A stretch of 64,000 nucleotides of DNA from Neisseriaceae bacterium (GCA_003963245.1 RXJX01000002.1:1-64000), one strand, 5' to 3'. Positions 18,613 through 27,986 are shown, counted from the stretch's first letter. Numbers and translations: made by a program. The notes: a model not told the origin generated them from the letters alone.

Positions 18613-19359
18613 ATGAAAATCGAAGAAATTCAACAGAACGCATTTGGAATGCCTTTTTGTTCTCCGAGTGCATCTAAAATCGAATACAAAATGACTAATC
18701 GTGAGTATTTCATTATCAAGTATGAAACTGATTATGATGCATTGCAAGCTGTTGTCCCAGAACCGCTAAAAGTAGTTAGTAACATAGTTAAAATGGAATT
18801 TATGAAAATGCCAGATGCAAATGGGTTTGGTAGTTTTCAAGAAGCAGGACAACAAATTGAAGTTGAGTTTGAAGGTAAAAAAGGTGCTTATGCACATGCA
18901 ATGTATGTGAATGATGTGGCATCAATTTCTGCAGGACGTGAGATCTGGGGCTATCCTAAAAAATATGCAAGCCCAGACTTAAGAGTTGACGTTGATACAC
19001 TTTTAGGTACATTGAAATACAACAGTACTGTCGTTGCAGCAGGTTCAATGGGTTATAAATATCAGACTTTGGATAGTGAAGCAATTAAGAAAGATTTGGA
19101 AGAAACACCAATTTTTATGCTCAAGATCATACCGCATGTAAATCTTAAAGAAGCTGCCATTTGCCAATTGACTAAATGCTTTATTGCTGATGTAAAAGTT
19201 CATGGCGCGTGGAGTGGTCCTTGTGATCTTCAGTTATTTAATCACGCTTTAGCAACACTAAATCAATTACCAGTACGTAAAATCATCGGTGCGTCCTACT
19301 TCATCGCAGATGTTAATCTGATTGGCGGAGAAGTTGCATTTGACTATTTAAAAAAATAA
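18613..19359 (+). CDS. adc: Acetoacetate decarboxylase
   Basis: A 248-residue enzyme that converts acetoacetate to acetone and CO2 through a Schiff-base lysine. The motif SISAGREIWGYPKKYASP near residues 105-122 is the family active site, and the first lysine after GYP corresponds to the catalytic Lys of the Clostridium enzyme. GRE supplies the Arg-Glu pair of the active site. The length matches classical Adc. No CoA-transferase or thiolase gene adjoins it, so acetoacetate must come from elsewhere, and a related ketoacid decarboxylase activity is possible. The ribosome binding site is weak (AGAAAGAA). Confidence 0.9.
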   Translation: MKIEEIQQNAFGMPFCSPSASKIEYKMTNREYFIIKYETDYDALQAVVPEPLKVVSNIVKMEFMKMPDANGFGSFQEAGQQIEVEFEGKKGAYAHAMYVNDVASISAGREIWGYPKKYASPDLRVDVDTLLGTLKYNSTVVAAGSMGYKYQTLDSEAIKKDLEETPIFMLKIIPHVNLKEAAICQLTKCFIADVKVHGAWSGPCDLQLFNHALATLNQLPVRKIIGASYFIADVNLIGGEVAFDYLKK

Positions 19360-19440
19360 TATACAATAATAGTAACTGGAAATACTCGGGATAACTCTCC
19401 AAGCTTATCTCAAAGCAATCTACCAGTTAACAACACCTTT

Positions 19441-19480
19441 ATGATGGTTACGGACGGAAAACAACCGTCCGCTACCGATC
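19441..19480. terminator. GC-rich long hairpin between convergent genes
   Basis: The left arm, ATGATGGTTACGGACGG, and the right arm, CCGTCCGCTACCGATCAT, pair over about 17 bases with one bulge and two mismatches, around a seven-base A-rich loop. There is no T-run, so this is not a textbook intrinsic terminator. Its GC content is well above its surroundings. It lies between adc and the convergent kdpD-like gene and may end transcription from both sides or be a REP-like palindrome. Confidence 0.5.
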
Positions 19481-19518
19481 ATCGTGCAAAAGCAATCTTT
19501 TCGCCAAATCAATGTTAT

Positions 19519-21522
19519 CTAAGACAATAAAGAGCTAGGCTTTTGCTTTGCTAATAAAACCTCGGTTTCAATCGCTATCTGAGTAAAGTGAATTCGTTCT
19601 AACGTCGTAGCAAGTGTTGCAATGAAATTTGCTAAGAGCTCTTGTTGCTCTGGTAAGAAAAAATCAAAAATACTATCTGGAACAAAAGCCATAACGCCGC
19701 GCGTTCTAATTTGTGAATTAATCGGGATATAATAAATCAAACTAGCAGCAAAAGTATTAGTGTTAAGTCCAGCATTTTGCCCATGATCAAATACCCACCG
19801 AACAATACTCAAATCAATATCCTGCATCAGAGTATTTTGCTGAATATGCAACTCTTCTTCTAAATTAGGTAGTAGTAACGCGTATTTAACCGTAAATAGT
19901 TTTGGCAAATATTCTTTTATCACTTCAAATGCCTGATTTTCAATCATTGCTTCAGCTAGCTTTCTGCTGGCTTCATACAATAGCTTGGCTTTATTTTGTG
20001 CCTTACGCAACGCACTAATCTGAAAACGTAAATTACCCGTTACAACACTAAATGCAACTCCAACCGCAGCCATAGCAATAAACGTAATAACATATTGAAA
20101 ATCACTAATTGCAAAAGAAAAACGCGGTGGAATGAAGAAAAAATCAAAAGAAACTGTAGCAATCAACGCAGCAATAACTGCTGATAATTTGCCTCGCCCA
20201 TGATTAAGTAAAATAATTATCAGTAAGTACAACATAATAATATTTTCGTTAGCAAGCCACTTACTTACAGGTAATAATACTAAACCCAATAGACTAAAAA
20301 CCAGAACATTGCGTATAACCTTTCTAGCCACATCCTTATAGCTCAGCTGGCGCTGTGTTTCTTGGACAAGTAATGTATTCTTTTGCTGTACCAATTCATC
20401 ATTTACTAAATGTAAACTAATTTCTGGAGCTAATTCACTTATCTTATCGACCCATGAAGCACCGAATAAACGATAATATAAGTTTAAACGGTATTGCGAT
20501 AAAATCATAGTGTTGATATTATGATCACGAGCGAAATTAACTATAACTTCAGTGGGATTAGTTCCAGTTAATGGTTCAACCTCAGCGCCAAGCTGTCGTG
20601 CTAACTCTAGAAGTTCTAGCAATTTCTCACGCTCACGCAATGGTTGTTTTAATAATGCTCCATTATCGACATAAACTACGAACCATTTACTAAAACCTTT
20701 ATCAAACATAGTTTTACCACTACGAATTATCTTTTCACTTGAGTAGCCTGGTTCAATTACCACGAGTAGATTCTCATGACTAGCCCAAACATTATCAATA
20801 GCTTTATCTATGCGATATTCCTGTACTTGCTGCTCAACTTTCTGTGCAGTCTTTAGCAAAGACATCTCACGTAAAGCAGTTAAATTCCCCTTACGAAAGA
20901 AATTCTCCAAAGCCTTTGCCGCCCTATCAGGAGAATAAATCTTACCATCCCGTAGGCGCTCAATTAATTCATCTGGTGTAACATCAATGAGTTTTATTTC
21001 AGCAGCATTTTCAATTATTGAATCCGGAACCGTTTCATTAATTTTAACTCCGGTAATCTGACTTACTATATCATTTAGCGACTCAATATGCTGAATGTTT
21101 AAAGCTGTATAAACATCAATGCCTGCGGACAATAGCTCTAAGACGTCCTGGTAACGTTTAACATTTCGTGAACCAACAACATTACTATGAGCCAATTCAT
21201 CTAAAACAACCAGCTGAGGCTTACGAACTAAGAGTGTATCAATATCTACTTCATAGAGTATATGATTATGATGGGTAAACCCTTTAAGGGGAATTTGTTC
21301 AACATTATTGGGTAGTAAAGCTTGTGTTTCTGCACGCTTGTGGGTTTCCACATAGCCAATTACGACATCAATACCATCATTGATTAATTCAGGAATAGCT
21401 TTGAGCATCGCAGAAGTTTTACCAACTCCGGCTGCTGCTCCCAAGAATATTGTTAATTTACCTATCTTAGGTTTATTGTCATATTTACGCAATAGCTCTT
21501 CGGGGTTAGGTCGGATATTCAT
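19519..21522 (-). CDS. KdpD-like sensor without histidine kinase domain
   Basis: A 667-residue protein with the KdpD N-terminal domain (Walker A GAAAGVGKTSAML near residue 30 and DELAHSN near 117). A universal-stress-protein-like domain follows at about 240-370. Four membrane helices of the DUF4118 type lie at about 400-500, then a GAF-like domain at about 515-655. It stops at ETEVLLAKQKPSSLLS, where full KdpD proteins (about 890 residues) begin the phosphorylated-histidine domain. No kinase remnant is readable in the 159 bases downstream. No kdpE or kdpFABC is present here. The protein may sense potassium or nucleotides, or act on a separate kinase. Confidence 0.88.
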   Translation of the reverse strand: MNIRPNPEELLRKYDNKPKIGKLTIFLGAAAGVGKTSAMLKAIPELINDGIDVVIGYVETHKRAETQALLPNNVEQIPLKGFTHHNHILYEVDIDTLLVRKPQLVVLDELAHSNVVGSRNVKRYQDVLELLSAGIDVYTALNIQHIESLNDIVSQITGVKINETVPDSIIENAAEIKLIDVTPDELIERLRDGKIYSPDRAAKALENFFRKGNLTALREMSLLKTAQKVEQQVQEYRIDKAIDNVWASHENLLVVIEPGYSSEKIIRSGKTMFDKGFSKWFVVYVDNGALLKQPLREREKLLELLELARQLGAEVEPLTGTNPTEVIVNFARDHNINTMILSQYRLNLYYRLFGASWVDKISELAPEISLHLVNDELVQQKNTLLVQETQRQLSYKDVARKVIRNVLVFSLLGLVLLPVSKWLANENIIMLYLLIIILLNHGRGKLSAVIAALIATVSFDFFFIPPRFSFAISDFQYVITFIAMAAVGVAFSVVTGNLRFQISALRKAQNKAKLLYEASRKLAEAMIENQAFEVIKEYLPKLFTVKYALLLPNLEEELHIQQNTLMQDIDLSIVRWVFDHGQNAGLNTNTFAASLIYYIPINSQIRTRGVMAFVPDSIFDFFLPEQQELLANFIATLATTLERIHFTQIAIETEVLLAKQKPSSLLS

Positions 21523-21537
21523 AACACTTTCAATACC

Positions 21538-21565
21538 AAAAAAAATGCAGCCTAAAAGGCTACAT
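21538..21565 (-). terminator. Intrinsic terminator after lpxC
   Basis: Read leftward, ATGTAGCC, a five-base loop and GGCTGCAT form an eight-base stem with one wobble pair, followed by a run of eight T. It sits 15 bases after the lpxC stop and closes the long envelope/division operon just before the kdpD-like gene. Confidence 0.8.
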
Positions 21566-21579
21566 TTCTACATAATTGT

Positions 21580-22494
21580 TTAACGAATATAGTGAAAACT
21601 GGAAGGAACATCATCCGGATCATCAAAGGTAACATACTCCCAAGCATCCGGAGTAGCTAATAACTTGCGTAAAAGTTGATTATTAATAGCATGACCAGAA
21701 CGGTACCCTTCAAAAGCACCAATAAATTGATGCCCAATTATATATAAGTCGCCAATCGCATCCAAAATTTTATGCCGAACCATTTCATCAGGAAAGCGGA
21801 GTCCACCCTCATTCAAAACAGACTCTTCATCTAACACAATAGCGTTATTTAAATTCCCACCTAAACCCAATCCGTTTTTACGCATATATTCAACTTCGTA
21901 CATAAAACCAAAAGTACGCGCCCGACTTATTTCATCAATATAGGAATGCTTGGAAAAATCAGCTTCAAAAGTACTGTACTCTTCTTTAAAAACTGGATGC
22001 CCACCAAAATCAGTAATAATTTTAACTTTATATCCAGCAAATGGTACAAACTTCACCCATTTATTAGCGACCTCATCCTTAACCTCAAGTTCTTGTTTAA
22101 TCCTAATATAGCGTTTTTTAGCACTTTGCTCCGCTATCCCAGCTTGCTCTAGTAAATATAAAAAAGAATTAGAAGAACCATCCATAATTGGTGTTTCTTG
22201 CGCAGAAAGTTCAACAACGATGTTATCAATTCCAAAACAAGCAAATGCGGACATCAGATGTTCAATAGTACCAACACGAACTTTATTTTCATCAACTAGA
22301 GTTGAAGAAAGTCGTGTATCATTTATTAATAACGGATCACAGTGAACTGTAGGATGGTTAGGCAAATCAGTACGCACAAAAGCAATACCATGATCAGCTT
22401 TGGCGGGCTTCAAGGTTAGAGACACTCTACACCCTGAATGAAGACCTACGCCAATTGCACTAATTGGCGCTTTGATCGTTCGCTGAAAAATCAT
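21580..22494 (-). CDS. lpxC: UDP-3-O-acyl-N-acetylglucosamine deacetylase LpxC
   Basis: A 304-residue zinc hydrolase that carries out the committed step of lipid A synthesis in the cytoplasm. The N-terminus (RTIKAPISAIGVGLHSG) and VGTIEHLMSAFACFGIDN hold the first zinc histidine. MDGSSNSFLYLLEQAG follows, and DEMVRHKILDAIGDLYIIG holds the His and Asp ligands. The C-terminal YRSGHAINNQLLRKLL has the catalytic histidine. The start overlaps the end of ftsZ by four bases (ATGA). The ftsA-ftsZ-lpxC order is the classical end of the dcw cluster. Confidence 0.97.
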   Translation of the reverse strand: MIFQRTIKAPISAIGVGLHSGCRVSLTLKPAKADHGIAFVRTDLPNHPTVHCDPLLINDTRLSSTLVDENKVRVGTIEHLMSAFACFGIDNIVVELSAQETPIMDGSSNSFLYLLEQAGIAEQSAKKRYIRIKQELEVKDEVANKWVKFVPFAGYKVKIITDFGGHPVFKEEYSTFEADFSKHSYIDEISRARTFGFMYEVEYMRKNGLGLGGNLNNAIVLDEESVLNEGGLRFPDEMVRHKILDAIGDLYIIGHQFIGAFEGYRSGHAINNQLLRKLLATPDAWEYVTFDDPDDVPSSFHYIR

Positions 22495-23672
22495 GAACGA
22501 TTTTTCCGGAAGAATGCAGGTGTAGAAAATACACTCTTATTGAAATTAGCAAATGGATCCTGTTGCTGCGAGCCTGCGGCAACCTGAGTATCAGATTCAC
22601 TTTGTGCTGTAATAGGATCGCTTGACCCTGCGCTATCTTCACGCATCAACAAAGGCGATTCAGCTACCGTTAAATCATTTAAACCTGTCGCAATAACAGT
22701 CACACGGATTTCTTCCTCATCCATATCTTCAATCTCAGCCATGCCAGCCTTGAAATCGGAATCAGGGTGAATATGACGTTGAATAATTCCGATAATCTCA
22801 TGATACTCACGCATTTTCAATGAACCAGGTGCCGATGAGATATTAACCAAAACACCACGCGCACCATCTAAAGAGACATCATCTAATAATGGACTGTAAA
22901 TCGCTTTTTCCGTTGCCTCTTGTGCACGGCTTTGCCCTTTAGCCGCCCCTGATCCCATCATAGCCAAGCCACGACCGGACATTACTGTTTTAACATCGGC
23001 AAAATCCAAACTAATTAAGCCTGGCGTTTTGATTACTTCAGTAATTCCTGACACCGCGCCGCGAAGTACATCATCAGCAGCAGCAAAAGCTTCACGCATG
23101 GAAACATCTTCATCTAATTCAGTCATTAACTTTTCATTGGGAATAACAATCAACGAATCTACGTATTTACGCATTTCCTCAATTCCAAGATCAGCAGTCT
23201 TACGGCGCTTTTCACCCTCATATTCAAACGGACGAGTTACAACACCAACAGTCAAGATATTTAAACTTCGTGCAATATCTGCAATTACCGGAGCTGCACC
23301 GGTACCTGTACCACCGCCCATACCTGAAGCAATAAACAACATATCAGTACCTTTAAGCAAAGCTGCCATTTTTTCACGGTCTTCCATTGCCGCTTTTTTA
23401 CCAATTTCAGGTTGAGAACCAGCACCCAAACCTCGAGTAAGGCTATGCCCTAATTGCATAAGATGATGTGCACGGTTACGGCTTAATGCTTTAGCATCGG
23501 TATTAGCACAAATAAACTCAACATGCTTTACCCCGCTTTTAACCATATTATCAACGGCATTACATCCACCGCCACCAACGCCAATTACTTTGATTACTTC
23601 ACCAATATGAGTAACTACAGCCTCAATATTATAATTGTTTTCATTATCTGCCACTTCAAAAAATTGATTCAT
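22491..23672 (-). CDS. ftsZ: Cell division protein FtsZ
   Basis: A 393-residue tubulin-like GTPase that forms the division ring. The N-terminal GVGGGGCNAVDNM and the tubulin signature GMGGGTGTGAAPVIA near residue 110 are intact, as is the T7 loop with NAD-equivalent acidic residues (LDFADVKTVM). A variable linker from about 330 leads to the C-terminal tail (DPFANFNKSVFSTPAFFRKNRS), whose TPAFFRK is a variant of the conserved peptide that binds FtsA and ZipA. I chose the ATG at 23672 behind AAAGGG; a TTG two codons earlier is also open. Confidence 0.97.
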   Translation of the reverse strand: MNQFFEVADNENNYNIEAVVTHIGEVIKVIGVGGGGCNAVDNMVKSGVKHVEFICANTDAKALSRNRAHHLMQLGHSLTRGLGAGSQPEIGKKAAMEDREKMAALLKGTDMLFIASGMGGGTGTGAAPVIADIARSLNILTVGVVTRPFEYEGEKRRKTADLGIEEMRKYVDSLIVIPNEKLMTELDEDVSMREAFAAADDVLRGAVSGITEVIKTPGLISLDFADVKTVMSGRGLAMMGSGAAKGQSRAQEATEKAIYSPLLDDVSLDGARGVLVNISSAPGSLKMREYHEIIGIIQRHIHPDSDFKAGMAEIEDMDEEEIRVTVIATGLNDLTVAESPLLMREDSAGSSDPITAQSESDTQVAAGSQQQDPFANFNKSVFSTPAFFRKNRS

Positions 23673-23682
23673 TATCAACCCT

Positions 23683-24930
23683 TTACATGTTTTTAAAAAT
23701 ATTTTTTATTTTTTTAATCATTGAGCCAAACTCAATCCCAGAAGCTGGTTCTGATTGAAAATGCCTATTATTTAGTAAATCATTGGCAAAGTACAATGCT
23801 CCAACTGCACTAGCATATTTAGGGCTACAAACTATATCAGCAAAATCACCCTCATAATTTGGAATTCCAATATGAACAGGCACATCAAAAAAACTGCTAC
23901 CAAATTCTTTCATCCCAGAAATTAATGCCGCCCCCCCAGTTATGACGATGCCGGAGTTGATTATATCATATAAATTACTGTTATTCAATTGCGTTTTAAC
24001 AACACCAAGGATGTCTTTCACTCGTTCATGAATAACATCGTTTAGGAGTTTTTTAGATAAGTTGACATTCTCTCCACGATGGTCGATAATATTAATCATT
24101 TCATTATTATTCTTATTTACTGAATTTCCACATGAACCATGAGTAAGTTTTAAATCTTCAGCAAGGTTTCTAGACACTCTCATCACACTGGCTATATCAC
24201 GAGTAACGTCCTCACCACCAAGAGGAATCGAATTTAGATACCGAATAAATCCATTTTCATAAACCACAATATCAGTAGTGCCAGCACCAATATCAATTAA
24301 ACAGCAACCTAACTCTTTTTCTTCGCGGTTTAAAACTGCCATAGCAGACAAAATACCAGAAGGAACAATTTTGGCAATATCATAACTACTATGACTTATC
24401 GCCTTACGCAAGTTAGATAAGGGGGTTTTACCTGCAATAAACAAATTTAAATTAGCATTAATCGTACTGCAACTCAAATCAAGGGGGTTTATGGTATAAC
24501 GATCATCATCTACTAGGTATTCTTGAATCTCGTAATCAAGTATTTCATAATTAGATGGAATTACAACTTGCTTTGCTTCATTAACCATATAGCGAATAAT
24601 ATCTTCTGTAACTGGATGGCTGCCCATCTCTTGATGACTATGTGAATAGATATTACGCACATGATTTCCAGCTAAATTCACAATCACCGAACCAGCAGAA
24701 CAATCAGCACTAATCTGCGCTTCATGCAAGGTCTGAGCAATTCTGGTACCAGCACGCTCTACTTCACAAATCAGTCCATTGCTAATCATAGTTAAATCAT
24801 TATTACGCGGATTATTTACAAAATGATAACTACTTAGTCCAATAATATTGACCTTATCACCAAGCGTTCCCACCATAGAAATAATTTTGGAACTACCAAT
24901 ATCTAAGCCAAAAATTAATTTACCACTCAT
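23683..24930 (-). CDS. ftsA: Cell division protein FtsA
   Basis: A 415-residue actin-like ATPase that tethers FtsZ to the inner membrane and recruits later division proteins. The phosphate-1 motif is FGLDIGSSKI at the N-terminus. The SHS2-type 1C domain follows, then the phosphate-2 motif CLIDIGAGTTDIVVYENG and the adenosine motif GIVITGGAALISGM. The C-terminal amphipathic end is MIKKIKNIFKNM, expected to be the membrane-targeting helix. It lies between ftsQ and ftsZ, ten bases before ftsZ. Confidence 0.96.
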   Translation of the reverse strand: MSGKLIFGLDIGSSKIISMVGTLGDKVNIIGLSSYHFVNNPRNNDLTMISNGLICEVERAGTRIAQTLHEAQISADCSAGSVIVNLAGNHVRNIYSHSHQEMGSHPVTEDIIRYMVNEAKQVVIPSNYEILDYEIQEYLVDDDRYTINPLDLSCSTINANLNLFIAGKTPLSNLRKAISHSSYDIAKIVPSGILSAMAVLNREEKELGCCLIDIGAGTTDIVVYENGFIRYLNSIPLGGEDVTRDIASVMRVSRNLAEDLKLTHGSCGNSVNKNNNEMINIIDHRGENVNLSKKLLNDVIHERVKDILGVVKTQLNNSNLYDIINSGIVITGGAALISGMKEFGSSFFDVPVHIGIPNYEGDFADIVCSPKYASAVGALYFANDLLNNRHFQSEPASGIEFGSMIKKIKNIFKNM

Positions 24931-24962
24931 TCATTTAACCTTTTTTGATATTGCCATACTGT

Positions 24963-25670
24963 CTAGTTTATTGCTAATGCGTTCTTATAGCAGAAATTCA
25001 CGCTGCTTAAATTAGAGTTAAGCGAGTGAAGCTTATCCCAATAATTATCAAGCAAAACAAGTTTGCTGGTAATGTCTTCATCACAAATTGTAACATTCAA
25101 ATTTTTAACTGTAGTAAACTTAGTAACCCGCGGAGTAGTTAACCAAAGTTTATTAAGTTTATCCCCATGTTTATCTAATACGCTCTCTATTTGTAAATAA
25201 CGCTTCAATGCATCATCTGATGATTTGACTGGTACATAAAATGTAGGTAAGTCAAGACTATCATCTGCCCCATCAAAAACCACACCATTCTCTGCAAGTA
25301 AATTGTCATCACCAATACGCGCAATAGCTTTGTACTCTTTAAGTGTGACTTCTACCGTGTGTGGAAAGTGGCGTTTAACGCTAACATCAGAAACCCAAGG
25401 TAATTCTTCAAACTCTGATTTTAACTCTTGAATATCTAGAGTAAAGAAAGTACCATGCAATTTATTATGCGCAATATATGATAGTTGCACGGGAGTAATA
25501 TGATTAACGCTACCTTCAATTACTATCTTATTAACCGTAAACCAATTTCTAACTACATAATGAGCACCACAATAAATAAAAATAACTACGCTCAAAAAGT
25601 TAATTAAATAAGCTATACGATTATTAAACTGGGTATTCCCAAAGCTTAAATTAGATAGTTTACTTACCAA
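24963..25670 (-). CDS. ftsQ: Cell division protein FtsQ
   Basis: A bitopic divisome protein of about 235 residues. It has a short cytoplasmic N-terminus, one membrane segment (FLSVVIFIYCGAHYVV) and a POTRA domain starting at VNKIVIEGSVNHITPVQLSYI. The FtsQ domain follows with LPWVSDVSVKRHFPHTVEVTLKEY. FtsQ bridges FtsB/FtsL with earlier division proteins. No ATG is available. A TTG at 25670 has GGAG six bases upstream and overlaps the end of ddlB by eleven bases. A further TTG at 25685 lacks a binding site. Confidence 0.92.
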   Translation of the reverse strand: MVSKLSNLSFGNTQFNNRIAYLINFLSVVIFIYCGAHYVVRNWFTVNKIVIEGSVNHITPVQLSYIAHNKLHGTFFTLDIQELKSEFEELPWVSDVSVKRHFPHTVEVTLKEYKAIARIGDDNLLAENGVVFDGADDSLDLPTFYVPVKSSDDALKRYLQIESVLDKHGDKLNKLWLTTPRVTKFTTVKNLNVTICDEDITSKLVLLDNYWDKLHSLNSNLSSVNFCYKNALAIN

Positions 25671-26583
25671 GCCCAGCTCCGTCAAGGATCATCAAGCAAA
25701 GTTGATCAAAATCTATACCGACTGCAGCAACCGATTGTGGCACTAAACTATGCCCAGTCATTCCTGGAATCGTATTAATCTCTAAGAAATATATTTGTCC
25801 ATCCTGATTAATCATAAAATCTGAGCGTGCCACACCACTAGCTCCAACACCATGATAACCAAGCAACGCCAAAGCTTCAATTTGGGGTTGAATCGCACCT
25901 AAATCATAATTACACAGGTACTTAGTTTCATCACTATAATATTTATGCTCAAAATCATATTCACCTTGTGGAGCTTCAATTTTTATAATCGGATAAATCT
26001 TACCATCCACTATCGTAATTGTAAATTCATCACCAATTATCATTTCTTCAATCAAAATTTTATTTGATTTTTCAAATGCATAATTAATAGCAGGAGCTAA
26101 CTCTTCAAGCTTATGAACCTTACTAAAGCCTAAAGTAGAACCATCATCAGCAGGTTTAACTATAACTGGCAAAGGTAAATCTAGTTTAAACGTATCAGAG
26201 TTATACTTAGCTTTTTCTACAAATTGTGATTTTGCAACCGGAATACCCAATGAGTTCCAAATCATTTTAGTCCGATATTTATCCATCCCAATTGCGCTAG
26301 CCATTACACCAGAGCCAGTATAAGGAATTTGTAAATACTCTAAAGCACCTTGTAATTTACCATCTTCACCATTTTTACCATGAATTATAATTAGAGCACG
26401 ATCACAGCCAAGTTGCTTCAAGTTTTCTAAAGGCTCTTCAGCAGGGTCAAAAGCAAAAGCATCAACACCACTTTTGAGAAGTGACGCCAAAATAGCTTTA
26501 CCACTCATAAAGGAGACCTCACGCTCGGTAGTGTTACCCCCCATTAAAACGGCAACTTTTCCATATTTATCTTTATTTGACAT
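25660..26583 (-). CDS. ddlB: D-alanine--D-alanine ligase
   Basis: A 307-residue ATP-grasp enzyme that makes the D-Ala-D-Ala dipeptide for peptidoglycan precursors. VAVLMGGNTTEREVSFMSG opens the protein, IIHGKNGEDGKLQGALEYLQIPYTGSG follows, and LPLPVIVKPADDGSTLG is part of the ATP site. RSDFMINQDGQIYFLEINTIPGMTGHSLVPQ holds the magnesium-binding and substrate residues. Its place between murC and ftsQ fits the DdlB type of dcw clusters. Confidence 0.97.
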   Translation of the reverse strand: MSNKDKYGKVAVLMGGNTTEREVSFMSGKAILASLLKSGVDAFAFDPAEEPLENLKQLGCDRALIIIHGKNGEDGKLQGALEYLQIPYTGSGVMASAIGMDKYRTKMIWNSLGIPVAKSQFVEKAKYNSDTFKLDLPLPVIVKPADDGSTLGFSKVHKLEELAPAINYAFEKSNKILIEEMIIGDEFTITIVDGKIYPIIKIEAPQGEYDFEHKYYSDETKYLCNYDLGAIQPQIEALALLGYHGVGASGVARSDFMINQDGQIYFLEINTIPGMTGHSLVPQSVAAVGIDFDQLCLMILDGAGLGK

Positions 26584-26603
26584 ACTAAGTCTCCAAATAG
26601 CTT

Positions 26604-27986
26604 TTATAACGTATTTAACATTGCAGGTAGTTTTCCAATATTTCCTGCACCCATCGTTACAACTAAATCATTATCTTGTAACACAATATTTAACTTAACT
26701 TTAGCATCTTCAATATCTTCAGCAAAAATTGCATTCTCATTGCCCTGCAAGCGAATTGCACGAACCAGAGATCGCCCGTCAGCCAGAGCAATAGGCTTTT
26801 CGCCTGCGGGATAAACTTCAGTTACTATCAGCTGATCAACACCAGTTAAAACCGAAACAAAATCATCAAATAAATCGCGTGTCCGCGTATAACGATGTGG
26901 CTGAAAAATAACCACCAACCGTTTTTCTGGATAGGCGCCACGTAATGCATTAAGGGTAGCCCTAACTTCTACTGGATGATGTCCGTAGTCATCAATTAAT
27001 AGCGCCGTCTTACCATCTTTGACAATATCTGGATAATGTTGACAGCGTCGTCCAACCCCGTGGAAGTTAGCCAGACCTCTAGCAATATCTTCAATTTTAC
27101 CATCGCACTCTAATGCCAACGCAATTACGGCTAAAGAATTTAAGACATTATGCATCCCTGGCATATTAACTCGTATTGGATAACTTAACTGTAACCATTT
27201 CACGTTAAGAGTATACTCCATTACACTGCCACAAGCTTTAATATCACTAGCATAAATATCAAATTTATCGCTTAAACCATAAGTTGTCAATGGACGATTA
27301 ATCGCAGGAAGAATACTCTGAATCCGGCGATCTTCGCCACAAACAATTGCACGACCATAAAATGGCAGCAAGCGTAGAAAGTCAATAAACGCTTGCTTTA
27401 ATTTATTTTCATCATGATCATAAGTATCCATATGATCCAAATCAATATTTGTCACAACTGAGATCATTGGGTTCAAGAAGAGAAATGAAGCATCAGACTC
27501 GTCTGCTTCAGCAACCAAGTAATCACCTGAACCAAGTTTGGCGTTCGAGCCAGTAGTTGCTAACTTACCACCAATGATAAAAGTCGGATCTAATGCGCAC
27601 TCTTTCAAAACCTCTGCAGCCATACTAGTTGTGGTAGTTTTACCATGTGTTCCTGCAATGGCGATTCCATACTTAAAACGCATCAGTTCAGCCAACATCC
27701 TTGCTCTAGGAACAATCGGAATCCGGTGTTCTAGACCATAAGTAATTTCAGGATTAGATTTGTCAATTGCAGTTGAAGTTACAATTACATCTGCATTGCC
27801 GACATTGCTTGCCGCATGACCAATAAAAACTTTAATCCCAACTTGCTCAAGACGATCAGTATTATAACTTTGACCAGCATCAGAACCAGATACTTCATAG
27901 CCTAAATTGAATAATACTTCGGCGATGCCAGACATCCCAACACCACCAATACCAATAAAATGAATCCGTTTTACCTTATGTTTCAT
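26604..27986 (-). CDS. murC: UDP-N-acetylmuramate--L-alanine ligase MurC
   Basis: A 460-residue Mur ligase that adds L-alanine to UDP-MurNAc. The N-terminal HFIGIGGVGMSGIAEVLFNLG binds the uridine part. The ATP P-loop is GIAIAGTHGKTTTTSM near residue 110. VAEADESDASFLFL and TNIDLDHMD are the expected magnesium and catalytic motifs, and DDYGHHPVEV and FQPHRYTRT mark the C-terminal domain. Unlike many dcw clusters, the upstream neighbour is lolA rather than murG. Confidence 0.97.
   Translation of the reverse strand: MKHKVKRIHFIGIGGVGMSGIAEVLFNLGYEVSGSDAGQSYNTDRLEQVGIKVFIGHAASNVGNADVIVTSTAIDKSNPEITYGLEHRIPIVPRARMLAELMRFKYGIAIAGTHGKTTTTSMAAEVLKECALDPTFIIGGKLATTGSNAKLGSGDYLVAEADESDASFLFLNPMISVVTNIDLDHMDTYDHDENKLKQAFIDFLRLLPFYGRAIVCGEDRRIQSILPAINRPLTTYGLSDKFDIYASDIKACGSVMEYTLNVKWLQLSYPIRVNMPGMHNVLNSLAVIALALECDGKIEDIARGLANFHGVGRRCQHYPDIVKDGKTALLIDDYGHHPVEVRATLNALRGAYPEKRLVVIFQPHRYTRTRDLFDDFVSVLTGVDQLIVTEVYPAGEKPIALADGRSLVRAIRLQGNENAIFAEDIEDAKVKLNIVLQDNDLVVTMGAGNIGKLPAMLNTL

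Noticed and set aside
19360-19518. Possible remnant of a KdpD kinase domain
   Set aside because: I read the minus strand in this gap and found no H-box, N-box or G-box residue pattern and no long open frame.
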